DNA of 17,753 bases. It comes from CAZDAW01 sp964503685 (GTDB taxonomy: Bacteria; Chloroflexota; Anaerolineae; Anaerolineales; Anaerolineaceae). Below, one piece after another: positions 1-7,627 of the stretch. The notes under the pieces were generated by a model that was given only the letters and a program-made list of their open reading frames with translations, ran no database searches and was not told where the DNA came from. Location: positions 1 to 17,753 of the forward strand of contig CAZDAW010000076.1 in the NCBI GenBank assembly GCA_964503685.1. Reading direction: 5' to 3'. Numbering within the stretch: position 1 is the stretch's first letter; every line of letters begins with the position of its first letter. Made by a program: the position numbers and the translations under genes.

Positions 1-571
1 GTTTGTCAACGGGTGAAAAATCCAGACCCCGTAGCCATTTTCCCCCTTTCCAGAAATATGGCACTTTCAGATCATTACGTCCTGGTATTGCACCAACGAT
101 TCCCCTTACTGGATAACCGTGGTCCGGGGTTAGCGGTTGGCCATCATAGTGGGTTGCTAAGAGAAAATTGTCTGCCATTACAATTTCAATTGGAAGGTTG
201 GCAGTAAAACCATATTCCGCATGTTGAACAACGTAATGCGCTGTCGGTAAGGGTTTGACCAATTCCAATTCAACCAATTGTCGAACTGAGATACCCTCCC
301 AAGCCGTATCAAATTTACTCCACCGCGTCACACAGTGAACATCCATAACTAATTTTGTGCGAGGCAATTGAGAGAATTCAGCCCATGACCATCGTATCTC
401 GTTTTCCACATCTCCCCAGATATGAAAATCCCAGGTTGCCGGATTAAAAGACGGGACAGGGCCATAGTGAAGAACGGGGAATTTTTGAGTAAGGGATTGA
501 CCGGGAGGTAAACGCCCTTCTTTAAACGCCCGCTCTTCACTTTCTTTACGTTGAAAAGCGCTATTAAACAT
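1..571 (-). CDS. Sulfite-oxidase-like molybdopterin oxidoreductase, C-terminus cut by window edge
   Basis: The frame is open from an ATG at 571 to base 1 without a stop, giving 190 residues; the C-terminus lies outside the window. A GGAG sits six bases before the ATG. Residues 78-85 read VHCVTRWS, the signature of the YuiH-like branch of the sulfite oxidase family, in which this cysteine (C80) ligates the molybdenum of molybdopterin. A second block, YFWKGGKWLRG (172-182), matches the family's conserved region near the end of the domain. Members are redox enzymes; the substrate cannot be told from sequence. I see no signal peptide or twin-arginine motif, so a cytoplasmic location is inferred. 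About eight extra residues around IPGRNDLK (162-169) lie between the HGYPVR and YFWKGGKW blocks compared with relatives I remember. It is 81 bases downstream of the UPF0173 gene, possibly in the same transcript. Confidence 0.85.
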   Translation of the reverse strand, partial: MFNSAFQRKESEERAFKEGRLPPGQSLTQKFPVLHYGPVPSFNPATWDFHIWGDVENEIRWSWAEFSQLPRTKLVMDVHCVTRWSKFDTAWEGISVRQLVELELVKPLPTAHYVVQHAEYGFTANLPIEIVMADNFLLATHYDGQPLTPDHGYPVRGIVGAIPGRNDLKVPYFWKGGKWLRGLDFSPVDK

Positions 572-652
572 AGTTAACTCCTATTTTCCCATTAAGATCA
601 CGATGAAAAAAATCCAGATCAATCTGCCAGATATAAAATCAGCGAGCACGAT

Positions 653-1342
653 TCAGTCTGGCAAAGTAAAACTATCATTTGGTTTTAGCACATGTACCTG
701 GCAAGCAGTTTCTTTTTGAACTGACGCCGCCCAGGCATCAGGGTTTTGGTCGATTATTTTCCAAGTATTGTAGTGAACAGGAATTACGTGGCGAGGCTGA
801 AGCAATTTTACGGCGCGTAGCGCATCTGCCGGTCCCATCGTGTAATTGTCGCCAATTGGTAATATTGCCAGGTCAATACCCTCTTCTCCAATAAGGCGCA
901 TATCACCGAACAAACCAGTATCACCCGCTATATAGACTTTTTCATTCTCTTTTGTAGTGAGAAGAAAACCCACTGCGATTCCAGCATACGCTCCATTTTC
1001 AAAGCGTGAACTATGCAAAGCAAAAGTGAATTTTAAATAACCAAATGAATAGTTATTCCCACCACCGGGTTGTTGTCCATGCGTCTTGACGCCCAACTTC
1101 TCCAACGAACCAGCAATATCGGAATTACTAATAATCACTGCCTTCGTTCGTTTAGCGATCTTAATCGCATCTCCAATGTGATCACCATGTCCATGACTGA
1201 CCAATATAAAATCTGCTGCCACCTGATCAGCAGATACTGTAGCAGCTGGATTGCCGGTAAAAAATGGATCAACCAAAATCCGAAATCCGTTCGTTTCTAA
1301 CCCCAAAGCAGCATGCCCATACCAGGTAAATATCAGGCCCAT
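653..1342 (-). CDS. UPF0173 family metal-dependent hydrolase (metallo-beta-lactamase fold)
   Basis: 229 residues, the usual length for UPF0173 proteins. The zinc-binding signature HGHGDH is at residues 50-55. It is followed by the further family motifs ALHSS (about 108-112), IAGDTGLFGD (about 139-148) and PVHYNTW (about 189-195), which supply the remaining metal ligands. The N-terminus WYGHAALGLETNGFRILVDP is also typical. No signal peptide is seen, so it is probably a cytoplasmic hydrolase; the physiological substrate of this family is not established. The ATG at 1342 has GGGAGG five bases upstream. It lies 44 bases downstream of galE on the same strand and is probably co-transcribed with galE and pcrA, but no functional link is evident. 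Confidence 0.92.
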   Translation of the reverse strand: MGLIFTWYGHAALGLETNGFRILVDPFFTGNPAATVSADQVAADFILVSHGHGDHIGDAIKIAKRTKAVIISNSDIAGSLEKLGVKTHGQQPGGGNNYSFGYLKFTFALHSSRFENGAYAGIAVGFLLTTKENEKVYIAGDTGLFGDMRLIGEEGIDLAILPIGDNYTMGPADALRAVKLLQPRHVIPVHYNTWKIIDQNPDAWAASVQKETACQVHVLKPNDSFTLPD

Positions 1343-1386
1343 CTTGGCCTCCCATTTGATACAAATAGAACTTCTAATTAAATTTT

Positions 1387-2364
1387 TTACTCAGTGTAGC
1401 CATTCGGATTGCTGCGGTGCCACTCCCATGCGCTGGCGATAATATCCTCTAATGCTGGCGTCTTTGGGCGCCAGCCCAATTGATTTTGAATCCGCTGAGA
1501 AGACGCTACCAATCGAGCAGGATCGCCTGGACGCCGGGGAGTCTCGACTGCCGGAATTGGATGCCCTGTTACCCGACGAGCTGTCTCGATCACTTCGCGG
1601 ACAGAATAACCTGTTCCATTGCCCAAATTATAAATCAAACGGTCATAGCTGGACAATGCCTCCAACGCCAACAGATGGGCAGAAACCAGATCGGCAATAT
1701 GGATGTAATCACGGATAGCAGTTCCATCAGGCGTGGGGTAATCTGTGCCATATATTGAGATTGAAGATTTTTGTCCTAACGCCACTTTTAATACCAGGGG
1801 AATGAGATGTGACTCGGGTTGGTGAGCTTCGCCGCGCTGCGGCAAGGCGCCCGCAGCATTGAAATAACGCAACGCAGCATAACGCAATCCGTGAATCTGA
1901 CGGTACCATTCCAACGTTTGCTCAACGACAAGTTTGGAATATCCATATACATTTTGAGGACCGAGAGGCGAGTCTTCACTCAAAGGGCTATCACTGGAAA
2001 CATATACAGCAGCGGTCGAAGACAGCACAAATCGCTGGATGCCGGCGCGATTAGCCAATTCAATCAGTTGAAGTGAATTGCTGAGATTATTCTGAAAGAA
2101 TTTTCCGGGGTTTTGCATACTTTCCCCCGCTTCAATGAAAGCAGCAAAGTGCATGACAGCGTCATATTTCTCGGCTGACAAAGCTTTCTGCAGTACTTCT
2201 TTATCCGCCAGATTGGCTTGAATAAAACGCGCTTTATCAGGCACTGCAGCCCGATGGCCAGTAATCAACGAATCGTAAATTGTAACTGTATGCCCGGCGC
2301 CTAGAAGCGCTTCTGCTGCAGCCGAGCCAATAAAACCTGCACCACCTGTTACAAAAATATTCAT
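1387..2364 (-). CDS. galE: UDP-glucose 4-epimerase
   Basis: Extended short-chain dehydrogenase/reductase that interconverts UDP-glucose and UDP-galactose in the Leloir pathway and supplies UDP-galactose for glycan synthesis. The NAD-binding GGAGFIG is at residues 7-13, SSTAAVY at 115-121 holds the active-site Ser/Thr, and Y140-x3-K144 (YGYSK) is the catalytic Tyr-Lys pair. The substrate-side motif RYFNAAGA and a REVIETARRVTG segment are present. At 325 residues it is slightly shorter than the E. coli enzyme (338). The ATG at 2364 has GGAG six bases upstream and lies 22 bases after the pcrA stop, so it is probably transcribed with pcrA. Epimerases acting on N-acetylated or other UDP sugars have the same fold, so exact substrate specificity is inferred. 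Confidence 0.93.
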   Translation of the reverse strand: MNIFVTGGAGFIGSAAAEALLGAGHTVTIYDSLITGHRAAVPDKARFIQANLADKEVLQKALSAEKYDAVMHFAAFIEAGESMQNPGKFFQNNLSNSLQLIELANRAGIQRFVLSSTAAVYVSSDSPLSEDSPLGPQNVYGYSKLVVEQTLEWYRQIHGLRYAALRYFNAAGALPQRGEAHQPESHLIPLVLKVALGQKSSISIYGTDYPTPDGTAIRDYIHIADLVSAHLLALEALSSYDRLIYNLGNGTGYSVREVIETARRVTGHPIPAVETPRRPGDPARLVASSQRIQNQLGWRPKTPALEDIIASAWEWHRSNPNGYTE

Positions 2365-2386
2365 GAAAGACTCCGTTTATGGATGA

Positions 2387-4591
2387 TCAGATGATCTCTA
2401 GCTTTGCAATAGAAGCTGCTACTCGTTTAAATCCAACGCTTTCAAAAAAAATATCCACTGTCTCGTCATCGTCCTGTAAGCGGCTGTCCACAACCAGCCC
2501 TTCACCCCAGACAGGATGTTTGACCCGCGTTCCGGCCGGATAGCGTTGTTCCAAAATAGGCGCTGACTGACGCTGAATCGGAACTGCCCAGGTTTTATGA
2601 TTACTACCCTGCGAATAACGAGACTCAGATTTCCAGGAATACGAAGCGCTGCTCCAACGGCGCGGCAAGCGCTGTTTACAATCCAATATATTATCTGGAA
2701 TATCATCAAGAAAACGGGAAGGAACGGTTTCTTCTGACGAACCATACGTTCCGCGCTGCCCGGCGCGCACCAGGAACAGCCGATCTTTCGCCCGAGTAAG
2801 ACCCACATAAAAAAGACGTCGCTCTTCCTCCATCTCTTCTGGTTCCTCAAATGAACGGCTGTGAGGCAGCAAACCATCATCCAGACCAACGATAAAAACC
2901 ACTGGAAACTCGAGCCCTTTGGCAGCATGGAGAGTCATCAAAGTAGGAACATTTGGAGATTCGGGTAATGTATCCTGATCTGAGACCAAAGCCACATTTT
3001 CAAGAAAATCTGCCAATCCGCGCTCCTGAAACTCGACGGCCAAACGACGCAATTCTTGTACATTCTCCCAGCGATCAATGCCCTCCGGGTCATTATCTGC
3101 CAGGAAACTCTGATAACCGATATCGGACAGGACACGGTCAAACAAATTGGGTAAAGGGTATTCCGATTTAAGCGTTTGCCAGTTCGCCAGCAGACTGCCA
3201 AAGTCTGCCAGCACTGCTGCGCCGCGCCCGGAAAAAGACGCCCAATGCGAAGATTCCGGCCCGCGCCCCAAATCAAGCACCAAATCACCCGTCGCGATGC
3301 CAATCTGTTGAGCGCAAGTATTAAGCGCCGTGAAAGTCTTATCACCAATGCCACGCGGCGGCACATTGATCACCCTACCCAAACTGGCCTGGTCATTCGG
3401 ATTATGCACCAGGCGTAAATATGCAATCACATCTTTGACCTCTTTACGCCCATAAAAACGTTGCGCTCCAACCAGACGATAAGGCAGCCCGGCGCGCAAA
3501 AACGATTCTTCCAGCAGGCGAGATTGAGCATTGGTGCGGTACATAACAGCGCAATCACCGAGCTGAGCGCGGCGGCTTGAAACCATTTGGTTGATGGTTT
3601 CAACCACATAGGTTGCTTCACTATAATCATCCGGGCTTTCGTAAAGAACAAGTTTTTCACCTTGACCGCGATCAGTGAACAAACGCTTGGGCTTACGATG
3701 ACTGTTACGATTGATTACGGCAACTGCAGCATCCAGAATATATTGGGTAGAACGGTAATTTTGTTCTAGTAAAATTTCTTGCGCCTCTGGAAAATCCTGC
3801 TGAAAACGTTGCAAATTACGGTAGTCTGCCCCTCGCCAGCGGTAAATTGATTGGTCAATATCGCCAACCACAAAAATATTGTTATGAAAAGAGGCCAGGT
3901 GTTTGACAAGGGTATATTGAGCCTGATTGGTATCCTGAAATTCATCGACCAGAATATGCTCAAATAGACGGGCGTACTTTTCACGCACAACAGGATTATT
4001 TTCGAGTAACTTTGCCGTCCAAAATAACAAATCATCGAAATCCATCGCATTACTCTCTCGCAAGATGTCCTGGTAATGCGAATAGATCTGTTTTATCTTT
4101 TCATCTCGATAATTCTGGATAGGATATTCTTCCGGTGAAATTAATTCATTCTTCGCCCGGGATATGGCAGCATGCACACCGCCATAACGATACTGCTTTT
4201 CATCCAATTTCATCTCTCTGATAATGTGTTTGATTGCACTATCCTGATCATCGCTGTCATAAATAACGAAATTTTCTCTGAATCCTATAATATCAGTCTC
4301 ACGGCGCAGGATTCTTGCACAAATCCCATGGAAAGTGCCCAGCCAGAGGCCACGTGTTTCACCCCGAAGCAATGTAGCAATTCGATTTTCCATTTCTCTG
4401 GCAGCTTTATTAGTGAAGGTCACGGCCAGGATATTATAGGGGCGAATACCCATGTTCCCAATCAGGTACGCAACACGATGCGTGAGAACGCGAGTCTTTC
4501 CTGATCCAGGACCAGCCAATACCAGTATCTGGCCCGTTCCAGCAGTGACAGCCTGCTTTTGTTGGGGGTTAAGTTCAGAAATTAAATCCAT
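2387..4591 (-). CDS. pcrA: ATP-dependent DNA helicase PcrA/UvrD (SF1A)
   Basis: 734-residue 3'-5' DNA helicase used in nucleotide excision repair, removal of RecA and conflict resolution. All SF1A motifs are visible: Walker A GPGSGKT (27-33), motif Ia AVTFTNKAAREM, TFHGICARIL, Walker B VDEFQDT (215-221), VVGDIDQSIYRWRGAD (motif III), EQNYRST (IV), TLHAAKGLEFPVVF (V) and RRLFYVGLTRAKDRL (VI). The C-terminal segment with GTRVKHPVWGEGLVV is the Tudor-like tail found in PcrA that contacts RNA polymerase. The frame remains open to a start at 4642, but a near-consensus promoter (4608-4636) falls inside that extension, and the ATG at 4591 has GAGG five bases upstream and begins the usual MDLISELNPQQKQAV. 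I therefore chose 4591. It is the first gene of the pcrA-galE-UPF0173 run. Confidence 0.96.
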   Translation of the reverse strand: MDLISELNPQQKQAVTAGTGQILVLAGPGSGKTRVLTHRVAYLIGNMGIRPYNILAVTFTNKAAREMENRIATLLRGETRGLWLGTFHGICARILRRETDIIGFRENFVIYDSDDQDSAIKHIIREMKLDEKQYRYGGVHAAISRAKNELISPEEYPIQNYRDEKIKQIYSHYQDILRESNAMDFDDLLFWTAKLLENNPVVREKYARLFEHILVDEFQDTNQAQYTLVKHLASFHNNIFVVGDIDQSIYRWRGADYRNLQRFQQDFPEAQEILLEQNYRSTQYILDAAVAVINRNSHRKPKRLFTDRGQGEKLVLYESPDDYSEATYVVETINQMVSSRRAQLGDCAVMYRTNAQSRLLEESFLRAGLPYRLVGAQRFYGRKEVKDVIAYLRLVHNPNDQASLGRVINVPPRGIGDKTFTALNTCAQQIGIATGDLVLDLGRGPESSHWASFSGRGAAVLADFGSLLANWQTLKSEYPLPNLFDRVLSDIGYQSFLADNDPEGIDRWENVQELRRLAVEFQERGLADFLENVALVSDQDTLPESPNVPTLMTLHAAKGLEFPVVFIVGLDDGLLPHSRSFEEPEEMEEERRLFYVGLTRAKDRLFLVRAGQRGTYGSSEETVPSRFLDDIPDNILDCKQRLPRRWSSASYSWKSESRYSQGSNHKTWAVPIQRQSAPILEQRYPAGTRVKHPVWGEGLVVDSRLQDDDETVDIFFESVGFKRVAASIAKLEII

Positions 4592-4607
4592 AAAAACCTC
4601 AGGGGTG

Positions 4608-4636
4608 ATTGTACCGTCGCGGGTTAAGTGTGTCAA
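4608..4636 (-). promoter_or_regulatory. Sigma-70-type promoter of pcrA
   Basis: Read on the minus strand: TTGACA (4636-4631), a 17-base spacer, then TACAAT (4613-4608). This is a perfect -35, a one-mismatch -10 and ideal spacing. Transcription would start a few bases before the GAGG ribosome-binding site of pcrA, giving a very short leader of roughly 10-15 bases. Confidence 0.75.
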
Positions 4637-4752
4637 CCACAAACTTTTCGTCCTTTTAGTACGTTTGGGGAAATATTAACATTTGTTATATGAAAATAAA
4701 ACAGAAGCTATTGAACAATCAACTTTCGCTTCCATTCCGTCACGAACTTCAG

Positions 4753-4780
4753 AAGAGAAGAAAAACCTGGATAAAATCCA
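4753..4780 (-). terminator. Weak candidate terminator after the PP2C gene
   Basis: Just past the stop of the PP2C gene the minus strand reads TGGATTTTATCCA, a five-base-pair stem with a three-base loop. It is followed two bases later by TTTTTCTTCTCTT. The stem is short and the T-rich tract is interrupted, so it would be at best a partial terminator. Its position between the PP2C gene and the pcrA promoter fits the end of the xpt-guaA-FHA-PP2C unit. Confidence 0.4.
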
Positions 4781-4787
4781 AAGTTTA

Positions 4788-5723
4788 TCAGTGAAACATT
4801 CTCCACCCAATAAAAGCCAACACGATTAAACTAACTATGGTGATCAAACTGAGGCAACCCATCATGATAAACCATGACGCAGTCGGAAAATATTTCTTTT
4901 TCTCTTGATTTTTTCGTTCCGGTACACTGATGACGATTGCAGTAATATTATCGTGGCCACCCCGTTGGCAGGCAAGGTCTATCAATCGTTGGGGAACCTG
5001 GTCTAGTTCGTTTGTTTTTATTATCTCTGATAGCTCTGCATCATTTACTAAATCGGTCAGGCCATCACTGCATAAAAGCAAAAAACTTCCCGGCTGCAAC
5101 CTCATCCCCTGATTACTTAACGCCTGCAAATCTGTCTCCCCTTCCTGCAGATAAATTCTTAAGTCAGGTTCTACCACCCCAGAATATCCCAAATAACGAC
5201 GGATGACATGAGCATTCGGGTGTCCCGGTACCTGATCGAGGGTTATAAGTCCGGCGTCAAGAGCTTCCTGTATCCAGGTATGATCTTTTGATAATTGTTG
5301 GATATGCTCGCCAAAGATATAATAAATTCGCGAATCCCCCATAGAGGCTGTATACAGACGGTCACCTATAATCAATGCGCAAACACAAGTTGATCCCATA
5401 CCCTTTTGGGCAGGATCCCTCTGAGATTGCGAGAATATTACCTGACTGGCTTTTTGAAAAGCGGCCTGGAGTGTATTAACTGGATCTCGCCCATCACTGG
5501 CAGCAATCGCCATATTAAGTTGAGTCACTGCCAGATTTGAAGCCACCTCTCCTGCCCAATGTCCCCCAATCCCATCACACACAACAGCGAAAAGTACAGG
5601 CGTCTGATCATGCACACCAATCTGATATGCAGAAACAGCATAACTGTCCTCATTATTTTTACCGGCCATACCTGGATGGCTAAGTGCAGCTACCGGTAAG
5701 TGGGAATGCGCCATATTAATCAT
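4788..5723 (-). CDS. Membrane-anchored PP2C-type Ser/Thr protein phosphatase
   Basis: 311 residues. A PP2C (PPM) catalytic domain spans about residues 10-268: KNNED (22-26), the metal-binding DGIGG (50-54), GSTCVCALI (110-118), SMGDSR (127-132), SDGLTD (219-224) and GGHDN (255-259), all in the order of bacterial Stp/PrpC-like enzymes. These Mn/Mg-dependent enzymes dephosphorylate Ser/Thr kinases and their substrates. Unlike minimal PrpC (about 250 aa), it ends in a basic linker (KNQEKKK) and one hydrophobic helix (about 283-306), so it is probably tail-anchored with the catalytic domain in the cytoplasm. The start ATG at 5723 overlaps the stop of the FHA gene (ATGA); a second ATG three codons later (5714) is possible. 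The overlap implies translational coupling with the FHA protein. No Ser/Thr kinase gene is in the window. Confidence 0.93.
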   Translation of the reverse strand: MINMAHSHLPVAALSHPGMAGKNNEDSYAVSAYQIGVHDQTPVLFAVVCDGIGGHWAGEVASNLAVTQLNMAIAASDGRDPVNTLQAAFQKASQVIFSQSQRDPAQKGMGSTCVCALIIGDRLYTASMGDSRIYYIFGEHIQQLSKDHTWIQEALDAGLITLDQVPGHPNAHVIRRYLGYSGVVEPDLRIYLQEGETDLQALSNQGMRLQPGSFLLLCSDGLTDLVNDAELSEIIKTNELDQVPQRLIDLACQRGGHDNITAIVISVPERKNQEKKKYFPTASWFIMMGCLSLITIVSLIVLAFIGWRMFH

Positions 5724-7627
5724 AGAATATCTTTACCATTAATGACTTGCGGTTTATGCATTTCTGGCGGCGCTTCCAGGATAAAGCGGAATAGTACTCG
5801 CCCGATATGAATCAAATCTCCATGTTTAATTTGAATACCTTCCCTTGATATCGGTGCATAATTAACCCACGTGCCAGCAATTGATCCCATATCGAGTAAA
5901 TAAAATTCATTGGTTTCTTTCTGGAATAGCCGAGCGTGTAAATCATCGATAGACGGATCATTGATAATAAATGTGGCTTTAGCGGGATCGCTCCCAAAGG
6001 TTACTTCTTGGCGCGTAATGGCAATTGACGAACCCGATGCTGATAGATCTCCCTCTTTTAGACGCATCAGATAAGCGGTTATTGTATTATCTGAGGAAGC
6101 TGCTTGACCAGCAGCAGTCGTGCTCATTCGCGTGAGCGGACGTGTCGGGGGTTCTAATTTTATTGAGACAGGTTGTGTTACTGGGTCCTTATCTAACTGG
6201 CGGTAGCGTGGTTCCAAAGAAGCAGGCGATTCCCGGGTTTTTTTGCCGCCAAAGATCAAGACCAAAGCTAAAATAGCTCCTGCCAGGACGACCGCTACCC
6301 CTGCCAGCACCAGACTACTACTTGAAAGCGTCGCCAAAAAACCGGTTGGCGGCAATTGAATGTTAACCTGAACCGGGATCTCCATACTGACTCGGCTCAA
6401 TCCCAAGTTATCAACAGCTTCTACAAACAAGACATGTCGCTGGCTCTCTGTGTAATTAGTTAAGTCCCAGGTAAATTGATCAAATGGGGGGGAAATATTT
6501 TCATCGACGAGTGTTTTATCAACATATAATGTTGTTCGCTGAATTTCGCGCGGGTGTCCATCTGGAAATTCAATAAGAATCTTTATAACCTGGCTGGTAG
6601 GCGATAACGATTCGAGCGGTTCATCGCTATCAGGCGAACTGGAGCGAGTAATTTGCATCGGTGGAGAGAGAAATATTGGGTTTGGCGGTTGGATATTAAG
6701 ATCAACAGTCTGATTATCGGAGGTAACAGTAAAATCTGCGGTTTTTACCTGAAGCGCAATTTGATGTACACCGCTACTATTCAATTTAGAGTCATAGTTC
6801 AAAGAATATACATAGCGAAGGTTATCAAGATATTGTTCGGGGTCTGGAATTGATTCGATGCCGGAAAATGTGAAGAATTGTCCCCCGGTTTGAATTGCCA
6901 AATCCTGAAGGGCTTTGGCGCTGTCTGTCGCGAAATTGAAAGGTGAATCAACCAGCCACACAAAAATTTTCGTCCCCGTTTGTCTGGCGCGTTCTATCAA
7001 ACTTTGCAATGATGAAAGGTTTGCGGTATCAAGAGCAGGCGTGACAACCAGGAGCGCCCGCTTCATTCCTGGGCGCGGGGTTGGATCAGCTAAACTATCC
7101 AAACCCCGCGAGATACTATCAAGGTTTGCTGTGAGCGTTCGAAAATCTGGATTGTACGCCTCTAATGCAATTGCCCAACTCTTCATATCACTTGTATGTG
7201 CAATCTTGATTTCAGTTCCAGTCAGCAAGCTTAAATCGTCCGTATTGCTATCTATTCGTGATGCTGACCAGTTTTTCAATACTTCGGCTATTTTTTCATA
7301 TAACGAAATTCCTTTTGAATCTTGTAAGGCAAAGGATTTGCCGCCATTAATAACAACAGCAACTTGAACACCAGGTTGAAGCTCGACCAATTCGCTGAGC
7401 GATCGAGGATTCTGATCTTCCAGGATAGAGACCTGATCTTTTTGAATTCCGCGGATAAAATTTCCAGCCAAATCCTGAACATCAAAATAAGTTGAGATGA
7501 CTGGAAAATTATCCGTCGTAATCGGATAAAGAGTCACCGAATGTCCAGTCTGGGCTTTAGCAATGGAAGCTGACAGGCCCAATATAAGGCATAAAATTGC
7601 AATTCGAAATTTGTGCATCATTCCCAT
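5720..7627 (-). CDS. Secreted VWA-like / transmembrane / cytoplasmic FHA domain protein
   Basis: 635 residues. A signal peptide at about residues 1-25 (hydrophobic core RIAILCLILGLSA, then AKAQ) is followed by an extracytoplasmic region with a von Willebrand factor A-like fold (about 87-275; GVQVAVVINGG, KRALLVVTPALD, GTKIFVWLVDS, LAIQTGGQFF). The MIDAS metal site (DxSxS) is absent, replaced by VINGG. A second beta-rich segment (about 345-425) resembles an Ig-like domain. One transmembrane helix (about 437-459) leads to a low-complexity cytoplasmic linker and a C-terminal FHA domain (about 537-618). FHA domains bind phosphothreonine, but here the usual arginine is S546, the usual serine is D561 and the asparagine of the NGT turn is A584, so canonical binding is doubtful. 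It overlaps the guaA stop; ATGs at 7627, 7621 (ATGA) and 7618 are possible starts. It probably relays an envelope signal and may partner the coupled PP2C. Confidence 0.85.
   Translation of the reverse strand: MGMMHKFRIAILCLILGLSASIAKAQTGHSVTLYPITTDNFPVISTYFDVQDLAGNFIRGIQKDQVSILEDQNPRSLSELVELQPGVQVAVVINGGKSFALQDSKGISLYEKIAEVLKNWSASRIDSNTDDLSLLTGTEIKIAHTSDMKSWAIALEAYNPDFRTLTANLDSISRGLDSLADPTPRPGMKRALLVVTPALDTANLSSLQSLIERARQTGTKIFVWLVDSPFNFATDSAKALQDLAIQTGGQFFTFSGIESIPDPEQYLDNLRYVYSLNYDSKLNSSGVHQIALQVKTADFTVTSDNQTVDLNIQPPNPIFLSPPMQITRSSSPDSDEPLESLSPTSQVIKILIEFPDGHPREIQRTTLYVDKTLVDENISPPFDQFTWDLTNYTESQRHVLFVEAVDNLGLSRVSMEIPVQVNIQLPPTGFLATLSSSSLVLAGVAVVLAGAILALVLIFGGKKTRESPASLEPRYRQLDKDPVTQPVSIKLEPPTRPLTRMSTTAAGQAASSDNTITAYLMRLKEGDLSASGSSIAITRQEVTFGSDPAKATFIINDPSIDDLHARLFQKETNEFYLLDMGSIAGTWVNYAPISREGIQIKHGDLIHIGRVLFRFILEAPPEMHKPQVINGKDIL

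Noticed and set aside
349..540. Minus-strand reading frame of 63 codons
   Set aside because: It is out of frame with the sulfite-oxidase-like gene that covers the whole stretch with recognisable motifs.
2419..2928. Long alternative minus-strand frame (169 codons) inside pcrA
   Set aside because: It is a shadow of the helicase coding sequence, which shows all SF1 motifs in the other frame.
6915..7367. Plus-strand frame of 150 codons
   Set aside because: It is antisense to the FHA protein gene, with no ribosome-binding site and no recognisable domain.
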